NCBI GenBank assembly: GCA_022561415.1
Contig: JADFRH010000030.1
Span: 1 to 12,790, forward strand
Length of the DNA stretch: 12,790 nt
Source: Planctomycetota bacterium
GTDB lineage: Bacteria > Planctomycetota > Phycisphaerae > UBA1845
Reading direction: 5' to 3'
The stretch's first letter is position 1, and every line of letters starts with the position of its first letter. The position numbers were made by a program, and so were the translations under genes. Below, piece after piece: positions 1-6,175 of the stretch. The notes beneath the pieces are model-generated. The model did no database searches, was not told the DNA's origin, and saw only the letters and a program-made list of their open reading frames with translations.

Positions 1-1
1 G

Positions 2-181
2 CTGCAACATCTCAAAGCACCAGGTCACGGTCCGGGCTGGTTGATTTCCATATTTGAAAAGATGGGCGAAGATCCGAGTAATTCGACCTACCTCGCACCA
101 CAAAGAGGCGACGTATGGGCTTTCTTGGAGCGAATCGCTGAGTGGCTAGGGAGTCCCAATCGGAAGGGTATACCAACCTAG
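2..181 (+). CDS. 3' end of an unrecognised gene (partial)
   Basis: The frame is open from the left window edge to the TAG at 179-181, giving about 59 residues of a C-terminus. The readable peptide includes GHGPGWLISIFEKMGEDP and, near the end, WAFLERIAEWLGSPNRKG. I do not recognise the family; the end looks like an amphipathic helix followed by a short basic tail. GC content here is roughly 50%, clearly below the selD gene next to it, which could mean a transferred gene or simply a different gene class. An open stretch of 59 codons at this GC is only modest evidence of coding. The frame converges with selD, with about 110 bp between the two stops. Confidence 0.4.
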   Translation: MQHLKAPGHGPGWLISIFEKMGEDPSNSTYLAPQRGDVWAFLERIAEWLGSPNRKGIPT

Positions 182-239
182 ATGTTGGATGATTGGATCC
201 GGTCTGGCCTCGAACTGCGGATCATCGTCTCCCCCAGCT

Positions 240-291
240 CGGGACGAGATGGGCCACCCATCCCGGCGTGTCCATCCGGGAAACCCCGGTC
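240..291. terminator. Hairpins between two convergent genes, possible bidirectional terminator
   Basis: Two inverted repeats lie between the stop at 181 and the selD stop at 293. One is GATGGG-CCA-CCCATC (248-262), with further G/C pairing outside. The other is CCGGG-AAAC-CCCGG (276-289), directly beyond the selD stop on the minus strand. Neither has a clear T-tract, so a factor-independent terminator is a guess based on position and pairing. The left arm of the first begins GGGACGAGAT, the same ten bases that open the hairpin at 4937-4960. Confidence 0.35.
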
Positions 292-292
292 T

Positions 293-1339
293 TTAGGCGA
301 GCGTGACGGTGTGGGCGGACTGCGGCTTGGCGCGACCTACGATGGCGGCGGCTCGGGTGTTGTGTTTTTTGCAGGCGGCGATTAGGGCGTCGGCGCGGTC
401 GGGGGGGACCGAGATCAACAGCCCGCCCGATGTTTGGGCGTCGGCCAGCACCTTGACCAACATGTCGTCGACGTTGCCGGGGTTGAACCGATCGCCGAGG
501 TGCTCAAGGGTGGCGACGTATGCTCGCGTGAGCATCTTCTTTTTCGCCAGCGCGAGTGTGTCTGTGAGTAGCGGCACGCTTGTCGCGTCGAGTTCGATCG
601 TTACGCCGCTCGCCTCGGCCATCTCGTGCGCGTGACCGATGAGGCCGAACCCCGTGATGTCCGTGACGCCGCCGACGCCGATTTCGAGCATGGCTTCGCA
701 CGCGCCGGCGTTGAGGTCGGTCATCACATCGATCGCCTCGGCGAGGTCGTCTTCGGTTATCTTTCCCGCCTTGGCGGCCGAGGTCAGTATGCCGCTGCCG
801 ATCGGCTTGGTGAGCACGAGCACGTCGCCCACCTTGGCGCCGCCATTCGTGAGCACCCGATCAGGATGAACGATGCCCGTCACCGACAGCCCGTATTTGA
901 TTTCGGCGTCGCGCACACTGTGTCCGCCGGCCGTCACCGCACCGGCCGCGATCACTCGCTCGCCGCCGCCGCGAAGAATCTCACCCAGAATCTCGATCGG
1001 CAGCTTGTCGTCGGGGAAGCCCACGATGTTGAGCGCGCTGATCGGTCGCCCGCCCATGGCGTAAACATCCGACAGGCTGTTGGTCGCGGCGATCTGGCCG
1101 AAGGTGTAGGGGTCGTCCACCAGGGGCGGGAAGAAGTCGAGCGTCATCACGAGGGCCGTGTCGTCGTCGAGCTTATAGACCCCGGCGTCGTCGAAGTGGT
1201 CGGTCCCCACGAGCAGATTGGGATCGGTCACCGGCGGTAGGCTGCGCAGCACCTGCGCCATGGCTCCCACGGGGAGCTTGCCCGCTCACCCCGCGCATGA
1301 AGCGTACTTTGTCAGTCGAATTTTCCGTCCGCTGGCCAT
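293..1339 (-). CDS. selD: Selenide, water dikinase, selenocysteine-containing (SelD)
   Basis: SelD makes selenophosphate from selenide and ATP, the selenium donor for selenocysteine-tRNA and selenouridine synthesis. Read from the ATG at 1337-1339, the protein is 348 residues, close to the 347 of E. coli SelD. It begins MASGRKIRLTKY and continues SCAG-UGA-AGKLP. The in-frame UGA (1286-1288, residue 18) aligns with E. coli Cys17, and K21 with its essential Lys20. Downstream are typical SelD blocks: DPNLLVGTDHFDDAGVY, FGQIAATNSLSDVYAMGG, GGHSVRD, DITGFGLIGHAHEM and DAQTSGGLL. The second cysteine of the E. coli GCGCK motif is glycine here. Reading from the GTG at 1270 instead would remove the catalytic loop. 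The alternative, a frame interrupted by a true stop, is unlikely because conservation continues on both sides. TATACT (1346-1351) lies 6 nt before the ATG. No tRNA-Sec, selA or selB is visible in the window. Confidence 0.93.
1263..1288 (-). promoter_or_regulatory. Candidate bacterial SECIS element after the selD UGA
   Basis: On the minus strand the UGA at 1288-1286 is followed by 8 nt, then GCTCCC-CGT-GGGAGC (1277-1263), a perfect 6-bp stem with a 3-nt loop. Bacterial SECIS elements are stem-loops inside the coding region just after the UGA, bound by SelB, and usually carry a G among the first loop bases; here the second loop base is G. The distance from the UGA to the loop (14 nt) is at the short end of what is usually described. 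The pairing is seen directly; SelB binding is inferred. Confidence 0.55.
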
Positions 1340-1667
1340 GGAACCAGTATAGAAACCACCCGGGCTGACGCCACATGGCCGGAGCGAATCAAGCACGGGT
1401 GGCGCCGCGACCGATGCTGGGATGTGACCGCGAGTGGACGTCGAGGACGCGGAACCGGCTGGCGGCCGGCGCACAGAGCACAAGGCCCGGTAACCGGGCC
1501 GGGTCTTGCAACTTCCGGCATGCAAAACGGTAGAAACTAACGGCGGCGCCGTTGGGCGCGGACGGTACTTCGCAAAGGCCCTGGACACCTGTGACATCTT
1601 CGAGACAATGGCGCTGCTTGGGGCCCGCGTGAGGTCACAAATCCCAGCGAGTATAGTTGGTTAGCCG
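1340..1667. promoter_or_regulatory. Divergent intergenic region with putative -10 elements
   Basis: This 328-bp gap separates selD (-) from the cyclophilin gene (+). At its selD end TATACT reads on the minus strand (1346-1351), 6 nt before ATG. At the other end TATAGT (1652-1657) lies 10 nt before ATG. I see no convincing -35 box for either. In the middle is a perfect hairpin, GGCCCGG-TAA-CCGGGCC (1484-1500), with no T-tract. I looked for a tRNA-Sec and other RNA genes on both strands and saw none. Confidence 0.45.
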
Positions 1668-2663
1668 ATGAACAAACCGCATGTCCTGGTGCCCCTTGCG
1701 GTCGCCATGTTATCTTCCACGGGGCTCGGGCAGCGTGTTTTCCCCGCGCCATCCGTCCTGGTCGAACTCAAGCCCACCTCCTACTATGTGCCGATGGGGC
1801 AGCCCATCCCCGTCCGCTTCTCACTGCACAACGCGAGCGACGACCGGATCACCCTCACCGTACCGGGAGCCGAGCCGGCGATCCCTTCGCCCGAGTCGGG
1901 CCTGCCGATCTCTCATGTTTTCAGTGGCAGCGGAGATTCTGGGGTCGTCGTGGCGACGGACTCCGGCCGCCGATGGGACGATCCCTCGGGCTATCGCGCG
2001 AGGGGCGAGGCGCCGATTCTGACGATCGCGGCACATTCGAGCGTCGGCATTACACTCGATCTTCGGGCTCATTTTCCGGTTCTTCGCGGGGCCGGTCAGT
2101 ATCGCATCACCTGGCACCCTTACGCGGGGGCCTTCGGTGAGGCGAGCGTTCTGATCAACGTGGGGCAGCTCAAACGGGCGGAGATCACCACGGATGAGGG
2201 CATGATGGTCATGCGGCTGTTTTATTCGGATGCGCCGAGGCACGTCGCCAATTTCATCGAGCTGGCCGAGTCCGGTTTCTACAACGGGAGGCTCTTCCAC
2301 CGCGTCGCGCCGGGGTACTTCGTTCAGGGTGGGTGCTCGCGTGGGGATGGGACGGGGATTCGTCCGGACGGCAAACGAATCTCGGCCGAATTCAACGGAC
2401 ACCCGATGAAGAAGGGCACCGTAGCGATGGCCCTTCTCGATGACGATCCCGATTCGGGAAGCTGCCAGTTTTTTGTCTGTAACACGCGCCAGAAAGATTG
2501 GGACGGGCGTTACACGGTCTTCGGCGAACTCGTGGGCGAGGAGTCGTTTGCGACGCTCGATCGCCTGATGAGCACGCCGACCGACGAAGCAGGTCGACCG
2601 TTGCGGGCTCTCGAAATGAAGTCGGTACGCATCGTCGACGCGCCGCCGGGCGAGTTCCCGTAA
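1668..2663 (+). CDS. Exported cyclophilin-type peptidyl-prolyl cis-trans isomerase
   Basis: The 331-residue protein begins with a likely signal peptide (K3, a hydrophobic run at 6-15, then STGLGQ, with cleavage near 21-22), so it probably acts in the periplasm. Residues about 28-165 look like an all-beta domain (SVLVELKPTSYYVPMGQPI, VRFSLHNAS), resembling Ig-like or BsuPI-type folds; that part is tentative. Residues about 169-325 form a cyclophilin domain. FHRV gives the catalytic-type R212, FVQGG gives F218 and Q220, and GSCQFFVC and WDGRYTVFGEL match the active-site rim of cyclophilin A. It would catalyse proline isomerisation during folding of exported proteins. The start is supported by the signal peptide; there is no Shine-Dalgarno sequence, but TATAGT lies 10 nt upstream. 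The stop is 12 bp from the stop of the convergent SGNH gene. Confidence 0.88.
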   Translation: MNKPHVLVPLAVAMLSSTGLGQRVFPAPSVLVELKPTSYYVPMGQPIPVRFSLHNASDDRITLTVPGAEPAIPSPESGLPISHVFSGSGDSGVVVATDSGRRWDDPSGYRARGEAPILTIAAHSSVGITLDLRAHFPVLRGAGQYRITWHPYAGAFGEASVLINVGQLKRAEITTDEGMMVMRLFYSDAPRHVANFIELAESGFYNGRLFHRVAPGYFVQGGCSRGDGTGIRPDGKRISAEFNGHPMKKGTVAMALLDDDPDSGSCQFFVCNTRQKDWDGRYTVFGELVGEESFATLDRLMSTPTDEAGRPLRALEMKSVRIVDAPPGEFP

Positions 2664-2675
2664 CGCAACCGCGAC

Positions 2676-3701
2676 TCACATCCACGGAATAATCACCGGC
2701 AGGATGTTTTCCACGAACGCCTCGCAGCCTTCGTGCGTCAGGTGGCAGATGTCGTTGAAGTATCGCCGGTCACCGGGAATCATCGACGCCTGATCCACGA
2801 AGATCACACCCGCGGAGCGCCGCGCAAGCTCCTTGGTAACCTGGTTGTGTGCCTCGAGGCCGGCCACCACGCATTCCGGCCTGCCCCACAGTTCGATCGG
2901 AAACGTGTGGACGGCGTAGTCGAGCGACCGATTCTTCAGGGCCGATTCGCTGTAATCCTGCGGCACGTAGTAGGCGAATGTCATCAACACGAGGGGTTCA
3001 TTCCTGGCCGTTGCGAGTTCGATGATGCGTGAGAGATTGTTTCGAACCGAGTCGGCTGTTTTGATCTCGCAACCGAAGCTTTGTGATTTGGCGTCGGGGC
3101 GGTGGGGCGGCAGTGTGCGGCCCAGTCCGATTCGCTCGGCTACCTTGACCGCAATGAACTCGATCGTAAACGGGGCGATCAGCCATCGATCGAGCGCTCG
3201 CCGCTCGAAATCGTTGATGAGTTTGTACCAGGCGTAGTGCGAATAGTCGCTCGCGAACGTCTCGGCGTCACAGTTGTTGGCGCGGGTCTCGTTGATGCCG
3301 TGGTAAACGATCACCATGTCGAAGTGCCGGTCCGCCAAATGGCGGTACTTGTAGTAGCTGTCCAGGGTCGTGTGGGCGGCGGCGGCCAGGTTGTGAATGC
3401 GAACACACTTTCGCGTCTCGCGTAGAAGCCGCTCGCGGAGCACGTGTTCGATGTTGCCGTAGTCGAGGTGGAGGGCCGACCCGCCGAGCAGCAGAATGTC
3501 GAAACATTCTTCTTCCCCGTCGACCGGAGTTCGCAGCAGCTTGTCGACGGTGGGATAGAACGACCGGTAGACATCCCGGTGTGCCGCGAAGAAACCGACG
3601 CCGCGCGTTTTCCAGAACACCCGGGCGCCGCACTCCGTCAGCATTAGCGCGCCCAGCATACAGGCGAAGGCCGTCAACCATCGTTTTCGTTTTTGCTTCA
3701 T
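2676..3701 (-). CDS. Membrane-anchored SGNH/GDSL-type hydrolase
   Basis: The 341-residue protein starts MKQKRKRW followed by a hydrophobic stretch (about 9-22), a signal anchor that places the domain outside the cytoplasmic membrane. SGNH blocks are in order: ILLLGGSALH (block I, nucleophile S75), HNLAAAAHTT (block II, 103-112), YHGINETR (block III, N137), and FNDICHLTHEG (block V, D317 and H320). Such enzymes hydrolyse or transfer acyl esters; planctomycete-like and LPS or alginate loci use them to add or remove O-acyl groups on polysaccharides. The GDS of classical members is GGS here, as in several SGNH subfamilies. No lipobox is apparent (LTEC). It lies divergently from the WaaP-like kinase, so a role in envelope glycan modification is likely but inferred. 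GATAAG (3709-3714, minus strand) sits 7 nt before the ATG. Confidence 0.85.
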   Translation of the reverse strand: MKQKRKRWLTAFACMLGALMLTECGARVFWKTRGVGFFAAHRDVYRSFYPTVDKLLRTPVDGEEECFDILLLGGSALHLDYGNIEHVLRERLLRETRKCVRIHNLAAAAHTTLDSYYKYRHLADRHFDMVIVYHGINETRANNCDAETFASDYSHYAWYKLINDFERRALDRWLIAPFTIEFIAVKVAERIGLGRTLPPHRPDAKSQSFGCEIKTADSVRNNLSRIIELATARNEPLVLMTFAYYVPQDYSESALKNRSLDYAVHTFPIELWGRPECVVAGLEAHNQVTKELARRSAGVIFVDQASMIPGDRRYFNDICHLTHEGCEAFVENILPVIIPWM

Positions 3702-3884
3702 TCGCTCGCTTATCGCGGTGTTCTTCTGTCCGAGCCGCGACCGTCAGGGAGCGGTTTGCCGAGGGAAAGTCAGACCGCTTCCTGGCGAGCGGGGTTCGGA
3801 AAAAGACTTCATAAACACGCTCCAAGAGTATAGCATCGGCCGTGAAGCCGAGGCACATCCACCGGTTTTCTCCGCCGGCGTGTA

Positions 3885-3920
3885 GCGCGTATCCTGTTCT
3901 TGGATCGGAGTGATACGCGC
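3885..3920. promoter_or_regulatory. 9-bp perfect inverted repeat upstream of the kinase gene
   Basis: GCGCGTATC (3885-3893) and GATACGCGC (3912-3920) are exact reverse complements separated by 18 nt. The pair ends 20 bp before the kinase ATG, in the 239-bp gap (3702-3940) between the divergent SGNH and kinase genes. It could be a dimeric operator or an RNA hairpin in the kinase leader. There is no T-tract. An in-frame stop (TGA 3911-3913) lies within it, so it is not coding for the kinase. Confidence 0.4.
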
Positions 3921-3940
3921 GACGGGCGCGAGCGAATGGC

Positions 3941-4849
3941 ATGACGACAAGCGGCGACACCGACCGATTAGAATCCATCCAGCTCTCGAATGGGTGGTCG
4001 GCCCGCGTACGGACCGGTGCGCGGGTCGGCGACGGTGATCTTCCCGAGCCGGAGGCGTGGCGGGGGTTTCTTGCGCAGCTCGTCACCGCGCCGCAAGCGT
4101 TGCCGGGTTATGCCGTGCTCAAGTCATCGCGCGGCAGCGAGGTGTTTCGCGCAACGCTGGCGACTTGCGATCGATCGATCACGGTGGTCGCCAAGCAGAG
4201 CCGCCTCAAGAATCTCCGGCGGAAGCTCTCCGCGATGGCGCAGGGCCTGCGCGAGACGCGAAACTTCAGCAAAGGCGCGAGGCTACTTGCGGTCGGCATC
4301 GACACGGCGCTTCCGCTGGCTCTGGTCACGCGGCGCAGCCCACGGCGCGAGGCCTGGCTCATTACGGAGTTTCTTGCCGACGTGGTCGACCTCGATCAAG
4401 TCGCTCGCGACATGATGGCGACGCTCGACCCGCGTTCTCGCTTGGGCGTGAAACGGAAGATCATCGAGGCGATTGTCGGACTGCTAGCCACGCTGGAGCG
4501 CAACGGCCTGACCCATCGCGACTTCAAGGCGTCGAACCTTCTGCTGCGTCATTGGAACTGGCAGGCGGCTGCCGTGGCACTCTGCGTGGTCGACCTTGAC
4601 GGGATTCACCGCGCCGCCTGGCTCACCCGTCGCCGACGATGGCGACCGGTTGTACGCTTGGTCGCGAGTCTCTTGGAATGCCCGGCCGTCACCCGGACCG
4701 ATCTGGTGCGGTTCCTGCATAGCTATCTAACCGGGCGAGGCGAACAGCCCGGCGCATGGCGGTCGCACTTTCATCGAATCGCCGGCGAGTCGGCCGCCTA
4801 CCTGCGCCGCTCGCAGGGCAGGAGAGCACACAAGCTCGGTGCTCTGTAG
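3941..4849 (+). CDS. WaaP/Kdo-kinase-like lipopolysaccharide kinase family protein
   Basis: The 302-residue protein has the eukaryotic-like kinase fold motifs of the lipopolysaccharide kinase (Kdo/WaaP) family. VVAKQ supplies the ATP-binding K85. LTHRDFKASNLLL gives the catalytic loop, with D194 and N199. VVDLDGIHR provides the metal-binding site, D218 or D220. The arginine-rich stretch between (KNLRRKLS...GARLLAVGIDTALPLAL, about 92-128) resembles the WaaP region in which the sugar-lipid kinases carry basic residues and the phrase GIxTxxPLAL. WaaP-type enzymes phosphorylate heptose or Kdo of LPS core from the cytoplasmic face; the acceptor here is unknown. There is no signal peptide or membrane span. 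An in-frame TGA at 3911 rules out starts further upstream than 3914, and ATG at 3941 is the only reasonable choice. It stands alone on the plus strand, converging with the sulfotransferase gene. Confidence 0.8.
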   Translation: MTTSGDTDRLESIQLSNGWSARVRTGARVGDGDLPEPEAWRGFLAQLVTAPQALPGYAVLKSSRGSEVFRATLATCDRSITVVAKQSRLKNLRRKLSAMAQGLRETRNFSKGARLLAVGIDTALPLALVTRRSPRREAWLITEFLADVVDLDQVARDMMATLDPRSRLGVKRKIIEAIVGLLATLERNGLTHRDFKASNLLLRHWNWQAAAVALCVVDLDGIHRAAWLTRRRRWRPVVRLVASLLECPAVTRTDLVRFLHSYLTGRGEQPGAWRSHFHRIAGESAAYLRRSQGRRAHKLGAL

Positions 4850-4878
4850 CAGCCTGTTGAACCCCCTTTTCAGCATGT

Positions 4879-4960
4879 GGGACCGACTTTCCAGTCGGTC
4901 CTTCCGCGCGGAGTCGCAAGACGCTCTATGCATGCTGGGACGAGATTCCTATCTCGTCCC
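4879..4960. repeat. Two tandem hairpin repeats with compensating stems
   Basis: Hairpin 1 is GGACCGACT-TTCC-AGTCGGTCC (4880-4901, 9-bp stem). Hairpin 2 is GGGACGAGAT-TCCT-ATCTCGTCCC (4937-4960, 10-bp stem). Each is preceded by a similar lead-in (GCATGTGGGAC and GCATGCTGGGAC). The outer stem GGGAC is shared while the inner stems differ, yet each remains fully self-complementary. They lie between convergent genes (kinase stop at 4849, sulfotransferase stop at 5015), so they may also act as terminators in both directions. A short T run (4867-4870) precedes hairpin 1. Confidence 0.65.
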
Positions 4961-4970
4961 CAGACTCGGA

Positions 4971-5023
4971 AGTCCCGGCGCGCCGGGATCGCACCAGCGG
5001 TACGTGGCGGCGGGTCAGCTTGC
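4971..5023. repeat. Palindromic intergenic repeat, copy 1 (overlaps sulfotransferase 3' end)
   Basis: AGTCCCGGCGCGCCGGGA begins the element and contains a perfect 16-bp palindrome (4973-4988). After 25 nt comes GTCAGCTTGC (5014-5023). The same two blocks in the same order and orientation recur at 9465-9512 with a 20-nt spacer. The TCA of GTCAGC is the stop codon of the sulfotransferase gene read on the minus strand, so the element covers the last codons of that gene. Confidence 0.7.
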
Positions 5024-5947
5024 CCCGAGGTACCCGTAGTTTCGCAACATCCGCCAGGTCGCCAGGGTCACGATCCCTCGTCCCCACCGGCTCATTTCGC
5101 TTTCCCATTGGTTGTCCACGCGAATTTCGATCTTCCCGGAATCGAACTTGTTGGGGTTGCCGCCGATCGAGTGCGACGGGCGCAACTCAACGACGTTGTC
5201 CGAAAGGATCGCGTCGACCGAGTCGCCCTCGCTGAGATTCGCGAGTATCCGCGCGAGATTCTCTCGCGGTTCGCGCACGAAGTCCTCGTACCGCAGGAGC
5301 GTGAAGCTGCTCGCCACGTCGCGCAGCAACGCAGTCGCCTTGTTCACGCGGTGCCAATGCCTGGCACTCGTGAGGTAGCTGTTGCGGTGCATCTGCGACA
5401 CCTGCCCGGACGGCCCCGGACGTTCCTTGTGCCTTCGCCATGAATAGGCCGTCGCCCGTGCGTCACGGATGAGGTGAACGACGTGCAGTTCGATCTTAGG
5501 CGAGGTGCCCAGCGCCGTGGCGTGCTCCGGCGTTTTGGATGAATCGATGACGATCCGGCATGAAGAAACTTCCTGTACTGCGGTCAGAATCCGCTCCAGC
5601 ATCTTTCCGTATTCGCGCAGGGTCTGTTGATATGCGGCGTTTCGCAGGAACGGCCTGATAAGAAATGACGCGCGCCGCGGGCGCTCCACGGTCTGTTTGA
5701 GCGAAAGCACACGTTTCCAATCCACGTGGTCGAACCCGCCGAAGGCGCGGTGGATGACCTTCTTCCAGAAGTCGCACGCGCGAAAATCCTTTCCGCAGCC
5801 GCACGGATCGTCGCGACCGAACCCTTTCTTCCAGATGTTTCTGAGTTCTCCGACGTCAAAGATGCCCTCGCCTCTTCCCAGAACGCGGGTCAACAATGTA
5901 CTTCCGCTTCGGGTGTATCCGCCGATGAACAATACCTTGAGGGCCAT
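5015..5947 (-). CDS. PAPS-dependent sulfotransferase
   Basis: Sulfotransferases move a sulfuryl group from PAPS to a hydroxyl or amine of a carbohydrate, lipid or protein. In this 310-residue protein the 5'-phosphosulfate loop is GGYTRSGSTLL (9-19). The 3'-phosphate site is HLIRDARATAYSW (158-170), with R161 and S169. Other family marks are CGCGKDFRACDFW (49-61), VIDSSKTP (133-140), LRYEDFVREP (218-227) and HSIGGNPNKF (259-268). I chose the ATG at 5945-5947 because MALKVLFIGGYTRSG puts the first beta strand and P-loop at the N-terminus, as usual. Longer reading to 6058 adds 37 residues with no family resemblance. A weak AAGG lies 8 nt before this ATG. The substrate is unknown; the location between a glycan kinase-like gene and a glycosyltransferase suggests a surface glycan or glycolipid. 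Confidence 0.88.
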   Translation of the reverse strand: MALKVLFIGGYTRSGSTLLTRVLGRGEGIFDVGELRNIWKKGFGRDDPCGCGKDFRACDFWKKVIHRAFGGFDHVDWKRVLSLKQTVERPRRASFLIRPFLRNAAYQQTLREYGKMLERILTAVQEVSSCRIVIDSSKTPEHATALGTSPKIELHVVHLIRDARATAYSWRRHKERPGPSGQVSQMHRNSYLTSARHWHRVNKATALLRDVASSFTLLRYEDFVREPRENLARILANLSEGDSVDAILSDNVVELRPSHSIGGNPNKFDSGKIEIRVDNQWESEMSRWGRGIVTLATWRMLRNYGYLGAS

Positions 5948-6159
5948 CGTTACTGCCTTGCCGGGCGATGTTCGCTGCTTATCAGCGACTCCAGCAGCCT
6001 CAACGACTGCTTCGAAATGGTGCCGTATCGAGATCCCTTCTCGGAACTTTAGGCTCAAGTGCGTCGTGCGACAGCCTAGCCACGGTGTCGGGCGTGGTCA
6101 ACGGCTTCGCGGCGGCGCCGGCCGTACGGCTATCGCTTTCGGCACGAGTGCAAATGACG

Positions 6160-6165
6160 TAAACT
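6160..6165 (+). promoter_or_regulatory. Putative -10 element of the glycosyltransferase-exporter operon
   Basis: TAAACT lies 10 nt before the ATG at 6176. No good -35 box and no Shine-Dalgarno sequence are visible. The 228-bp gap 5948-6175 between the divergent sulfotransferase and glycosyltransferase genes otherwise shows nothing I can name. Confidence 0.3.
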
Positions 6166-6175
6166 CCCTTCAATC

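Noticed and set aside
626..1240. A 204-residue plus-strand frame opposite selD
   Set aside because: It is a shadow of the strongly conserved selD; its composition is that expected of an antisense frame in GC-rich DNA.
293..1270. SelD starting at the GTG at 1268-1270
   Set aside because: This start would remove the catalytic loop and the conserved lysine, both of which are present in frame just upstream across a UGA.
1286..1597. A separate 103-residue minus-strand gene ending at 1286
   Set aside because: Only its last ~17 residues (from MASGRK) resemble anything, and these are the SelD N-terminus; its stop is the selenocysteine UGA. The upstream part has no family resemblance.
1340..1667. 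A tRNA-Sec or other structured RNA next to selD
   Set aside because: I scanned both strands for a TCA anticodon loop, a long variable arm and a GGTTCGA T-loop and found no consistent set. The hairpin at 1484-1500 alone is not enough.
5948..6058. A 37-residue N-terminal extension of the sulfotransferase
   Set aside because: The family begins with a beta strand and P-loop within the first ~15 residues; the extension has no resemblance and lies in the divergent promoter region.
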